Of a DNA stretch of 64,000 nt, positions 31,095 to 38,503 are shown one piece after another (the first letter of the stretch is position 1; each line of letters begins with the position of its first letter). Location: contig NZ_KZ679041.1 of NCBI RefSeq assembly GCF_003024195.1, positions 310,001 to 374,000 of the forward strand, in the 5' to 3' direction. The notes beneath the pieces are model-generated. The model searched no databases, was not told the origin of the DNA, and saw only the letters and a program-made list of their open reading frames with translations. Made by a program: the position numbers and the translations under genes. Source of the stretch: Streptomyces dioscori (GTDB lineage Bacteria > Actinomycetota > Actinomycetes > Streptomycetales > Streptomycetaceae).

Positions 31095-31248
31095 GAGGGG
31101 TCGGCGGGAAAAGCGGGTGCGGTCCGTGGCGGGGCCCGGGTGCCGTTCGGCGGCCGGGAGGCGGATTACGGGTGGGCTAGGGTCGCCTTCTGGCCGGCCG
31201 GGACTGGGCCGTCGCAGACATGGACCCGAGTGATGCCATGGGGGCACA

Positions 31249-31500
31249 GTGCGATTGCGAGTGGAGTTCACCACCGAACCCTTCGACCTCGACGAGGCGC
31301 CGCCGCACGCGCTGGTCGCCCGCGAGGTCATCGAGGCGGCCGAACTGGACTCGGTCGATGTCGGCCCGTTCGGCAACACCGCCGAGGGCGGGGCGGATTC
31401 GGTGCTCACCGCGGTCGACGCGCTGCTGCGCAAGGCCCTGGACGCCGGTGCCACCCGGATCTCGCTGCAGCTCAACGTGATCGGGGAGGAGGGCCGGTGA
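31249..31500 (+). CDS. Small alpha/beta protein, thiamine-binding/MTH1187-like (tentative)
   Basis: An 83-residue protein: VEFTTEPFDLDEAP opening, SVDVGPFGNTAEGGADSVL centre, then an amphipathic helix and ISLQLNVIGE strand. The beta-alpha-beta pattern and VDVGPFG segment recall the DUF77/MTH1187 (YqgV) fold proteins that some annotations call thiamine-binding. A role cannot be stated. The GTG start has a GGGGG run upstream. It overlaps the next gene by 4 bp (GTGA) and lies between the hyi and uraD promoters. Confidence 0.6.
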   Translation: MRLRVEFTTEPFDLDEAPPHALVAREVIEAAELDSVDVGPFGNTAEGGADSVLTAVDALLRKALDAGATRISLQLNVIGEEGR

Positions 31501-31865
31501 CCCGGTCCGCGGACGACCCCTTCGTGTCGGCCGTCAAGCCGCTGGTCGACGCCATGGGTGCCGAGATGCTCCCCGCCGACCAGGCCGGACCCGACGACGT
31601 GGTGCTCTCCTGGGAGGGCGTGGACGTCGTGGCCGTCCGGCTGCCGCAGCTCGCCGACTCGCTGGACCACATCCTGGCCGCCCTGGAACGCAAGCGCGGC
31701 AAGCCGCTGGCCGAGCTGGACCGCAAGGCCAAGCAGGAGGTCGTACGCATCCTTGAGGCGCGCGGAGCCTTCTCCGTACGGCACGGCGTGGAGACGGTGG
31801 CGGGCGCGCTCGGCGTCTCGCGGTTCACCGTCTACAACTACCTGAACCGCGAGAAGGACGCATGA
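31497..31865 (+). CDS. Helix-turn-helix protein (Fis-like HTH at C-terminus)
   Basis: A 122-residue protein. The N-terminal part (DPFVSAVKPLVDAMGAEMLPADQAGPDDVVLSWEGVDVVAVRLP) is of unknown fold. A linker helix (ILAALERKRGKPLAELDRKAKQEVVRIL) leads to a C-terminal Fis/HTH_8-type motif (VRHGVETVAGALGVSRFTVYNYLNR). It could be the regulator that reads the second operator type of the purine genes, but that is inference from position only. Translationally coupled to the 31249 gene by a GTGA overlap. Confidence 0.7.
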   Translation: MTRSADDPFVSAVKPLVDAMGAEMLPADQAGPDDVVLSWEGVDVVAVRLPQLADSLDHILAALERKRGKPLAELDRKAKQEVVRILEARGAFSVRHGVETVAGALGVSRFTVYNYLNREKDA

Positions 31866-31968
31866 ACGGAACGTCCGGGCGCGGGGTCTGAGGGGTCTGA
31901 GCAGGGAGAACGGTGGCCGGCCCGGGATCGGGGCGCCCGGGCGGCGGACGTCTTCGTTACCTGGATTT

Positions 31969-32009
31969 TTCAACAAAGTGTTGACGTGGTGTTTCCGAGG
32001 GCGTTAGCT
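31969..32009 (+). promoter_or_regulatory. uraD operon promoter with TTCAAC-type palindrome over the -35
   Basis: TTCAACAAAGTGTTGAC (31969-31985) is a 6-5-6 inverted repeat whose right arm supplies the -35 box TTGACG (31981-31986). TTAGCT follows after 17 bases (32004-32009). The GTG of uraD is 40 bases further. A TTCC-N7-GGAA operator is not present here. Confidence 0.65.
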
Positions 32010-32048
32010 GACCGCAGCCCGTCCAGCACAAGGCCACGGAGGCTTCCC

Positions 32049-32570
32049 GTGACTTCGAGTACGACGACACCTGGCGGCCTCGCCCGGTTCAACACCCTGG
32101 AGGAACCCGCGGCCCGTGCCGCCCTCCACGAACTGTGCGCATCGACGACCTGGGCGCACAGACTGCTCACCGGCCGCCCGTACGCCACCGGGGACGACCT
32201 CTTCGCGCGCAGCGACGCGGCCATGGCCGACCTGACCGACGCCGACCTGGCGGAGGCGATGGCCGGCCATCCGCCGATCGGCCGCCCCAAGCCGGGCGAC
32301 CCGACCTCCTCCCGTGAACAGCGCGGCATGGCCGGCGCCTCCGACGAACTCAAGGCGGAGATGCTCGAACTGAACCTGGCGTACCAGGAGAGGTTCGGCC
32401 ATGTCTTCCTGATCTGCGCGACCGGCCTCACCGGCGAACAGATGCGTGACGCGCTCAGGGAGCGCATCGGCAACACGCCCGCACAGGAGCGCGAGACCGT
32501 GCGCACCGAACTGGGCAGGATCAACCGCATCCGGCTCGCCCCACTCGTCGAGGAGAACGCCCCCGCATGA
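32049..32570 (+). CDS. uraD: 2-oxo-4-hydroxy-4-carboxy-5-ureidoimidazoline decarboxylase
   Basis: A 173-residue all-helical OHCU decarboxylase, third step of urate breakdown, giving S-allantoin. It has GHPPIGRPK with catalytic His74, the SREQRGMAGA segment with the second catalytic acid, and FGHVFLICATGLTGEQM. The GTG at 32049 is chosen because ACGGAGG precedes it; an earlier ATG at 31986 would lie inside the promoter. The stop overlaps the uraH start (ATGA). First gene of the uraD-uraH-uricase operon. Confidence 0.95.
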   Translation: MTSSTTTPGGLARFNTLEEPAARAALHELCASTTWAHRLLTGRPYATGDDLFARSDAAMADLTDADLAEAMAGHPPIGRPKPGDPTSSREQRGMAGASDELKAEMLELNLAYQERFGHVFLICATGLTGEQMRDALRERIGNTPAQERETVRTELGRINRIRLAPLVEENAPA

Positions 32571-33067
32571 CCACCGAGACCACCGCTTCCGTCGCCGCCG
32601 TCGCCTCCGTGTCCACGCACATCCTGGACACCAGCGTCGGCCGCCCCGCCGCACAGGTCGCCGTCCGCCTCGCGGCCCGTGGCGGCCGTGACGCGCAGTG
32701 GCGGGCGCTCGGCGGCTCCGCGACGGACGCGGACGGCCGGTGCAAGGACCTGCCGGCGCTGCCGGAGGGCACCACACACGTACGGCTCGACTTCTCGGTC
32801 GAGGAGTACTTCGAGAAGAAGCCCGAGAGCAAGCCCGAGAGCAAGCCCGAGAACAAGCCCGAGAACGAGCTCGGAAACAAGCCCGAGAACGAGCCCGTGC
32901 AGAACCAGGCCGAGGCGCAGCAGGACGCCCCCGCGAACCGGGACAGCGGTGCCGCACAGGTGTTCTTCCCCGAGGTGGCGATCACGTTCGCCGTCAGCCC
33001 GGGGGAGCACTATCACGTACCGCTGCTGCTCAACCCGTTCGGCTACTCCGTTTACCGAGGGAGCTAG
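32567..33067 (+). CDS. uraH: 5-hydroxyisourate hydrolase with a repeat insertion
   Basis: A 166-residue transthyretin-fold HIU hydrolase, second step of urate breakdown. STHILDTSVGRPAAQV near the start and the C-terminal YRGS tetrapeptide are the family signatures; the conserved His and Arg sites are present. The family is normally about 110-120 residues. Here residues about 84-130 (between the VEEYF strand and FFPEV) are an extra hydrophilic tract of KPES/KPEN tetrapeptides plus a Gln/Ala-rich tail. The rest of the fold is intact, so the enzyme is probably active with a long surface loop. Overlaps uraD by 4 bp and precedes the uricase gene by 5 bp. Confidence 0.93.
   Translation: MTTETTASVAAVASVSTHILDTSVGRPAAQVAVRLAARGGRDAQWRALGGSATDADGRCKDLPALPEGTTHVRLDFSVEEYFEKKPESKPESKPENKPENELGNKPENEPVQNQAEAQQDAPANRDSGAAQVFFPEVAITFAVSPGEHYHVPLLLNPFGYSVYRGS
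32819..32896 (+). repeat. 12-bp coding repeat in uraH
   Basis: About six and a half 12-base units (AAGCCCGAGAGC or AAGCCCGAGAAC, one diverged to GAGCTCGGAAAC) encode the KPES/KPEN insertion. It keeps the reading frame in four-residue steps. Confidence 0.9.
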
Positions 33068-33072
33068 CAGAC

Positions 33073-34020
33073 ATGACCACCCATCCCCGTTCCGCCCGTC
33101 CGGCGGTCCTGGCCCAGAACCAGTACGGCAAGGCCGAGAACCGCGTCGTCAGGATCACCCGGGACGGCGCCACCCACCACATCAAGGACCTGAACGTCTC
33201 CGTCGCCCTCAGCGGTGACATGGAGGAGGTCCACTACTCGGGCTCCAACGCGAACGTCCTGCCGACGGACACCACCAAGAACACGGTGTACGCCTTCGCC
33301 AAGGAGCACGGCATCGAGTCCGCCGAGCAGTTCGGCATCCACCTCGCCCGGCACTTCGTGACCTCGCAGGAGCCGATCAAGACCGCCCGGATCCGTATCG
33401 AGGAGTACTCCTGGGAGCGGATCGGGACCTCGGAGACGGACCCGTCGTCCGCCGGCGCCGAGGACGGCGGGCACTCCTTCGCTCGCAAGGGCCAGGAGAC
33501 CCGCGTCACGCAGATCACGTACGACGGCTCCTCGTGGGAGGTCATATCCGGCCTCAAGGACCTCGTCGTACTGAACTCGACGAACTCCGAGTTCTGGGGC
33601 TACGTCAAGGACAAGTACACGACGCTGAAAGAGGCGTACGACCGCATTCTCGCCACCGAGGTGTCGGCCCGCTGGCGGTTCGACTGGACCGACGACGAGC
33701 AGCCGATGCCCGACTGGGAGGAGTCCTACGCACAGGTGCGCGGGCACATGCTCCAGGCGTTCGCGCAGACGTACTCCCTGTCGCTGCAGCAGACCCTGTA
33801 CCAGATGGGCGCGCGGATCATCGAGCACCGCGACGAGATCGAAGAGGTCCGCTTCTCGCTGCCGAACAAGCACCACTTCCTCGTCGACCTGGAGCCGTTC
33901 GGCCTCAAGAACGACAACGAGGTGTACTTCGCCGCCGACCGGCCGTACGGCCTGATCGAGGCGACGATCCTGCGGGACGGCTGCGAGGCACTCATCCCGG
34001 TGGACCTCAGCAACCTCTGA
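33073..34020 (+). CDS. Uricase (urate oxidase)
   Basis: A 315-residue T-fold urate oxidase, which converts urate to 5-hydroxyisourate using O2. QNQYGKAENRVVRI carries the catalytic Lys. LPTDTTKNTVYAFAKEHGIESAEQFGIHLARHF spans the Thr of the catalytic dyad and the uricase signature. NKHHFLVDLEPFGLKNDNEVYFAADRPYGLIEAT is near the end. It lacks a classical C-terminal peroxisome signal, as expected for bacteria. ATG five bases after the uraH stop; third gene of the operon. It produces H2O2, but no catalase lies nearby. Confidence 0.97.
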   Translation: MTTHPRSARPAVLAQNQYGKAENRVVRITRDGATHHIKDLNVSVALSGDMEEVHYSGSNANVLPTDTTKNTVYAFAKEHGIESAEQFGIHLARHFVTSQEPIKTARIRIEEYSWERIGTSETDPSSAGAEDGGHSFARKGQETRVTQITYDGSSWEVISGLKDLVVLNSTNSEFWGYVKDKYTTLKEAYDRILATEVSARWRFDWTDDEQPMPDWEESYAQVRGHMLQAFAQTYSLSLQQTLYQMGARIIEHRDEIEEVRFSLPNKHHFLVDLEPFGLKNDNEVYFAADRPYGLIEATILRDGCEALIPVDLSNL

Positions 34021-34086
34021 CGCACCCGCCTCCGTCAGCAACTCCCCCTGACGGCAACCCTTTTCGGCACGGCAGAAGGACGAACC

Positions 34087-35466
34087 ATGGCAGCAGACCG
34101 GCGGATCGTCATCGAGAACTGCTCGATCGCGACCGTGGACGCCGACGACACCGAGTACACGTCGGGCCATCTGGTCCTGGCGGGCGACCGCATCGAGTCA
34201 CTGGGTGCGGGCAAGGCCCCCGAGGGCCTGGAGAACGTCGTACGCCGGATCGACGCGACCGGCCACCTCGTCACCCCGGGCCTGGTCAACACCCATCACC
34301 ACTTCTACCAGTGGATCACCCGCGGCCTCGCCACGGACCACAACCTCTTCGACTGGCTCGTCGCCCTGTACCCGACCTGGGCGCGCATCGACGAGCGCAT
34401 GACGTACGCGGCGGCCCAGGGCTCCCTCGGCATGATGGCCCGCGGCGGAGTCACCACCGCCATGGACCACCACTACGTGTTCCCCAAGGGCTCCGGCGAC
34501 CTGTCCGGGTCGATCATCCGCGCCGCACGCGAGATGGGTGTCCGCTTCACCCTGGCCCGTGGGTCCATGGACCGCAGCGAGAAGGACGGCGGACTGCCGC
34601 CGGACTTCGCCGTCGAGACCCTCGAAGGCGCTCTCGCCGCCACCGAGGCGACCGTCGACGAACACCACGACGCCTCCTTCGGCGCCATGACCCAGGTGGC
34701 GGTCGCACCCTGCTCGCCCTTCTCAGTCTCGACCGAACTCATGCGCCAGGGCGCCGAGTTGGCCCGGCGCAAGGGTGTACGGCTGCACACCCATGGCTCG
34801 GAGACGGTCGAGGAGGAGCAGTTCTGCAAGGAACTGTTCGGCATGGGTCCGACCGACTACTTCGAGTCGACCGGCTGGCTCGGCGAGGACGTGTGGATGG
34901 CCCACTGCGTCCACATGAACGACTCCGACATCGCCGCCTTCGCCCGTACGAGGACAGGGGTGGCCCACTGCCCCTCCTCCAACGCCCGTCTGGCGGCCGG
35001 GATCGCGCGCGTGCCCGACATGCTCGCGGCCGGCGTCCCCGTCGGCCTCGGCGTCGACGGCACGGCGTCCAACGAATCCGGCGAACTGCACACCGAACTG
35101 CGCAACGCGCTCCTCATCAACCGCCTCGGCGCCCACCGCGAGGCCGCCCTGAACGCCCGTCAGGCGCTGCGGCTGGGCACGTACGGCGGAGCCCAAGTCC
35201 TCGGCCGCGCACCGGAGATCGGCTCCCTGGAGCCGGGCAAGCTCGCCGACCTGGTGCTGTGGAAGCTGGACACCCTGGCTCACGCGTCGATCGCCGACCC
35301 GGTTACCGCACTCGTCTTCGGCGCCGCGGCGCCGGTCACCGCCTCCTTCGTGAACGGTGAGCAGATCGTCGAGAACGGGCGGCTGCTGCACGTCGACGAG
35401 GACGCCATCGCCCGCTCCACACGGGACGAGGCCCGGCGCCTCGCGCGGATCGCCGCGCAGGCCTGA
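34087..35466 (+). CDS. 8-oxoguanine deaminase-like amidohydrolase
   Basis: A 459-residue metal-dependent amidohydrolase. Metal site NTHHHFYQ, then HTHGSETVEEEQF, WMAHCVHMND, VAHCPSSNARLAAGIARV and the VDGTASNESGEL loop match the ATZ/TRZ deaminase group annotated as 8-oxoguanine deaminase in actinobacteria. It would produce urate directly from 8-oxoguanine, feeding uricase one gene upstream; guanine deaminase activity is the alternative. AGAAGGA lies before the ATG. It follows uricase by 66 bp, so it probably belongs to the same transcript. A 12-bp stem follows its stop. Confidence 0.85.
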   Translation: MAADRRIVIENCSIATVDADDTEYTSGHLVLAGDRIESLGAGKAPEGLENVVRRIDATGHLVTPGLVNTHHHFYQWITRGLATDHNLFDWLVALYPTWARIDERMTYAAAQGSLGMMARGGVTTAMDHHYVFPKGSGDLSGSIIRAAREMGVRFTLARGSMDRSEKDGGLPPDFAVETLEGALAATEATVDEHHDASFGAMTQVAVAPCSPFSVSTELMRQGAELARRKGVRLHTHGSETVEEEQFCKELFGMGPTDYFESTGWLGEDVWMAHCVHMNDSDIAAFARTRTGVAHCPSSNARLAAGIARVPDMLAAGVPVGLGVDGTASNESGELHTELRNALLINRLGAHREAALNARQALRLGTYGGAQVLGRAPEIGSLEPGKLADLVLWKLDTLAHASIADPVTALVFGAAAPVTASFVNGEQIVENGRLLHVDEDAIARSTRDEARRLARIAAQA

Positions 35467-35473
35467 CCCGGCG

Positions 35474-35504
35474 GGCTTCCGATGGCTCTGATCCATCGGA
35501 AGCC
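35474..35504 (+). terminator. Terminator after the deaminase gene
   Basis: GGCTTCCGATGG and its complement with a seven-base loop form a perfect 12-bp stem eight bases after the stop. Confidence 0.8.
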
Positions 35505-35786
35505 GCCTGGTCCTCGCCAAGATCTCCGGCCGAGGGGGACGGCCCTCGGCCGGTGGCCGCCGACCCGAACGGGGTCCGCGGTGACCGTCTCCGGGGCGCG
35601 CGCACGAACTGCCCGCGCCCCGGAACGGTCCCTTCCCGTCCTCCTGCCCCCGCCGCGCCCCCTCCGTGACGGGCACCGTCCTGCCAAGAAGTTCTGCCAG
35701 AAAGCCCTGCCAGAAAGCCTTGCCAGAAAACAGACCTCCCTGACACCCACGTCAACGCCGACGTGTACCCGACCGGAGGAGCCGCC
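35505..35786. repeat. Spacer with a short CTGCCAGAAAGC direct repeat
   Basis: Three near-identical 12-15 base units (about 35691-35733) and a diverged fourth (35680) precede the permease ribosome site. The remainder of the spacer is featureless. It may be the 5' leader of the permease gene; no AllR-type palindrome is visible. Confidence 0.6.
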
Positions 35787-37283
35787 GTGGCTGCCCAGCA
35801 CCTGCCCAGCAGTACGGACGTAAGCGCAACTGGCCCGAAGAAACACCCGGTTGACGAGAAACTCCCCGCCCTGAAGATGGCGACGAGCGGTCTGCAGCAC
35901 GTGGCCGCCATGTACGCCGGAGTCGTCGCCCCACCCCTGATCGTCGGCGCGGCCGTGGGCCTGACCGCGACCGAACTGACCTTCCTCACCGGTGCCTGTC
36001 TGTTCACCGCGGGACTCGCCACCTTCCTGCAGACCCTCGGCATCTGGAAGATCGGCGCCCGGCTGCCCTTCGTCAACGGTGTCACCTTCGCCGGGGTCGC
36101 CCCGATGATCGCGGTCGTCAACTCCACCGACGACAAGCGCGACGCCCTGCCGGTCATCTTCGGCGCGGTCATCGTCGCCGGTCTCCTCGGTTTCCTCGCC
36201 GCCCCCTTCTTCAGCAAGGCGGTCCGCTTCTTCCCGCCGGTGGTCACAGGCACGGTCATCACCCTCATCGGCATATCCCTGATGCCGGTCGCCTTCGGCT
36301 GGGCCCAGGGCCCAGACCCGGCCGCGCACGACTACGGCTCGACCACCAACCTGGGCCTGGCGGGCGCGACCCTGCTGATCGTCCTGCTGCTGCGCCGCTT
36401 CACCCGTGGCTTCGTCAAGCAGATCGCCGTACTGCTCGGCCTGGTTGCCGGCACGCTCGTCGCGATCCCGTTCGGCGTCACCGACTTCGCGCCGGTGGCC
36501 GACGCGGCGGTCGTCGGCTTCCCCACGCCGTTCCACTTCGGAGCGCCGCAGTTCCAGCTCGCCGCGATCGTCTCGCTGTGCGTGGTGATGGTCGTCTCGA
36601 TGACCGAATCGACCGCGGACATGCTGGCGTTGGGGGAGATAGTCGGCCGGCCCGCAGATGAGAAGACCATCGCGGCGGGCCTGCGGGCGGACACCCTGGG
36701 CTCGGCCGTCAGCCCCCTCTTCAACGGCTTCATGTGCAGCGCCTTCGCCCAGAACATCGGCCTGGTCGCGATGACCCGCATCCGCAGCCGGTACGTGGTG
36801 GCCACGGGCGGCGGCTTCCTCGTCCTGATGGGCCTGTGTCCCATGGCCGCGTCGCTGATAGCGGTGGTCCCGCGTCCCGTGCTCGGCGGGGCCGGAGTGG
36901 TGCTGTTCGGTTCGGTGGCCGCGAGCGGTATCCAGACCCTCGTCAAGGCGGGCCTGGAGAAGGACAACAACGTCCTGATCGTGGCCGTGTCGCTCGCCGT
37001 CGGCATCATCCCGATCACCGCGCCGGAGTTCTACCACGCGTTCCCGGAGACCGCGAAGATCATCCTGGACTCGGGGATCTCGACCGGGTGCGTGGCGGCC
37101 GTGGCCCTGAACCTGGTCTTCAACCACCTGGGCGGCAGCCGTGACAGCCGTGAGTGCGACGAGGTGACGGCGCCGATGGAGCCGGGGCCGGGGGTGGGGC
37201 CGGGTTCGGCACCGGCTCCGGGTGCGGGTTCGGCACCGGGTTCGGCACCGGGCGCGGGGCCGGAGCCGGTGGCCGCTCGCTGA
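35787..37283 (+). CDS. NCS2-family purine (urate/xanthine) permease
   Basis: A 498-residue transporter with about 12-14 membrane segments. It has the nucleobase-ascorbate transporter signature as FAQNIGLVAMTRIRSR, plus the LQHVAAMYAGVVAPPLIVG first helix and TESTADMLALGEIVG helix 8, which are typical of NCS2 proteins for urate or xanthine (UacT/PbuX group). The GTG at 35787 follows GGAGGAG. The C-terminus has an added Gly/Pro/Ala tail (GPGVGPGSAPAPGAG) not needed for transport. Context next to uricase points to urate or xanthine uptake; the exact substrate is inferred. Confidence 0.92.
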   Translation: MAAQHLPSSTDVSATGPKKHPVDEKLPALKMATSGLQHVAAMYAGVVAPPLIVGAAVGLTATELTFLTGACLFTAGLATFLQTLGIWKIGARLPFVNGVTFAGVAPMIAVVNSTDDKRDALPVIFGAVIVAGLLGFLAAPFFSKAVRFFPPVVTGTVITLIGISLMPVAFGWAQGPDPAAHDYGSTTNLGLAGATLLIVLLLRRFTRGFVKQIAVLLGLVAGTLVAIPFGVTDFAPVADAAVVGFPTPFHFGAPQFQLAAIVSLCVVMVVSMTESTADMLALGEIVGRPADEKTIAAGLRADTLGSAVSPLFNGFMCSAFAQNIGLVAMTRIRSRYVVATGGGFLVLMGLCPMAASLIAVVPRPVLGGAGVVLFGSVAASGIQTLVKAGLEKDNNVLIVAVSLAVGIIPITAPEFYHAFPETAKIILDSGISTGCVAAVALNLVFNHLGGSRDSRECDEVTAPMEPGPGVGPGSAPAPGAGSAPGSAPGAGPEPVAAR

Positions 37284-37309
37284 CGGTTCGTGAGCGGGCG
37301 GCCACCGGC
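37265..37309. terminator. Hairpin overlapping the permease stop
   Basis: GCCGGTGGCCG (37265-37275) inside the last codons pairs with CGGCCACCGGC (37299-37309) past the stop. It lies between convergent genes and can serve both. Confidence 0.6.
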
Positions 37310-37353
37310 CCGGTTCCTCGGGCTCCTCAGGCTCTTCGGACTCTTCGGGCTCC

Positions 37354-38199
37354 TCAGCCGATGTGGAAGCTGTCCCCGTAGACCTGCCAGTCCAGCGGCG
37401 GGTTCAGGTTCAGGTTCCGGTTCCTGAGGAACACCCGCTGCGCGGTGTCCACACGGCTGGTGTCCGAGTGGGCCTCCTCCTGCTTCATCGCCCACACGCG
37501 GGCGTCGAGGAAGGCATTGAGGTACGTGACCTCGTCACCGCCCTGGGCCGGGGGCCTGGCCCGGCCCAGCGCCCGGTTGCGGATGCTCCCGAAGCTCGTA
37601 CTGTCGCCGCCGTTGCCGTGCATGACGATGGCGTCGTAGTACGTGAACTGGCCGAGCGTGCCGATGCCGTCCGCCTTGCCGCGCTGGACCGCCGGGTTGA
37701 AGTAAACGCGGTCACGCTCGTCGTTCTGGGCCTGCTTGAAGACCTGGTCCTGGGCCGCCCGGCGCCAGGCGTCCGGGTAACCGGGGTCCAGGCCCTCGTG
37801 CGAGTCGGAGCCGTCGACGCGGCGCAGCGCGGGCAGGTAACCGGCCAGCGGGTTGCCCGGCTTGCGCTGCGTGTACAGCTCCACGAGGTCGAGCATGTCG
37901 TGCGTGCCCGAGCAGAACCCGATGATGCCCGCGGTGTAGCCGCGGCCGTCGCCGATGTCCTCGATGTAGCCGTACTGCGCCTTCCAGTCCAGCGAGGAGT
38001 TCTCCGCGCTGGAGACGAGCTTCATGGCGATCTCCTTCTTCGCCGGGTCGTCGAGGCCGGGGGCGGCGGTGCCTGTGCCCGCGGCGCTCGCGGGGGTGCC
38101 GGTGAGGGCTGGGCCCGCCACGAGGGTTGCTCCGATCATCGCGAGGATGGTGCGGCGGGAGGAGCTTGTGGGGGTGTGGGGGGCGTGGGGGGTGTGCAC
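37354..38199 (-). CDS. csnA: Secreted GH46 chitosanase
   Basis: A 281-residue chitosanase. The N-terminal SSSRRTILAMIGATLVAG looks like a twin-arginine-type signal ending TPASAA. The mature enzyme has LVSSAENSSLDWKAQY with the acid catalyst Glu and YIEDIGDGRGYTAGIIGFCSGT with the second catalytic Asp. QNDERDRVYF, GQFTYYDAIVMHG and DTSRVDTAQRVFL match the Streptomyces N174-type enzyme throughout. The GTG at 38199 has GGAGGT at ideal spacing. It hydrolyses chitosan outside the cell. A CsnR-box-like palindrome lies upstream. Confidence 0.96.
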   Translation of the reverse strand: MHTPHAPHTPTSSSRRTILAMIGATLVAGPALTGTPASAAGTGTAAPGLDDPAKKEIAMKLVSSAENSSLDWKAQYGYIEDIGDGRGYTAGIIGFCSGTHDMLDLVELYTQRKPGNPLAGYLPALRRVDGSDSHEGLDPGYPDAWRRAAQDQVFKQAQNDERDRVYFNPAVQRGKADGIGTLGQFTYYDAIVMHGNGGDSTSFGSIRNRALGRARPPAQGGDEVTYLNAFLDARVWAMKQEEAHSDTSRVDTAQRVFLRNRNLNLNPPLDWQVYGDSFHIG

Positions 38200-38242
38200 G
38201 GGACCTCCGGTGGGGGGGGTGGGAGTCACTGTTCCGTACTGT

Positions 38243-38257
38243 TAGGAAAGTTTCCTA
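38243..38257 (-). promoter_or_regulatory. CsnR-type operator upstream of chitosanase
   Basis: TAGGAAAGTTTCCTA is a perfect palindrome with one central base, 44 bases upstream of the chosen start. It agrees with the operator known (from memory) for CsnR, the ROK-family repressor of Streptomyces chitosanase. csnR itself is not adjacent. Confidence 0.75.
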
Positions 38258-38360
38258 CCAGAGATTGAGAGTGACGTATACCCGTCAAGCGTTCTTTCGC
38301 CCCCGCCGCCCCTGCCCGTTCCCGTCACCACATGGGGGCTTCGCCCCCTCGCCCCCTTTT

Positions 38361-38408
38361 GCGCAGTTCCCCGCGCCCCCAGGCACCTGGGGGCGCGGGG
38401 AACTGCGC
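38361..38408. repeat. 23-bp inverted copy pair of the dispersed element
   Basis: Arms 38361-38383 and 38386-38408 are perfect complements containing GTTCCCCGCGCCCCC. This is followed by CCGTCCGGCGTTTGAGGAC (about 38457-38476), a second motif that recurs at 57836-57854. It lies past the MFS gene stop and may act as its terminator. 38258-38360 and 38409-38503 otherwise hold only GC-rich spacer. Confidence 0.75.
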
Positions 38409-38503
38409 GGCCCGCCCCCACCGGCCCGCAGGCTCCGTCGCTCCCTCCCCCCCCAGCCCGTCCGGCGTTTGAGGACCGGGGGTTCGGGGGCGGAGCCCCT
38501 GAG

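Noticed and set aside
30090..31976. A 628-codon minus-strand frame that would fuse hyi to upstream sequence
   Set aside because: The extension runs antisense through two real plus-strand genes and the hyi promoter; no conserved sequence precedes 30971.
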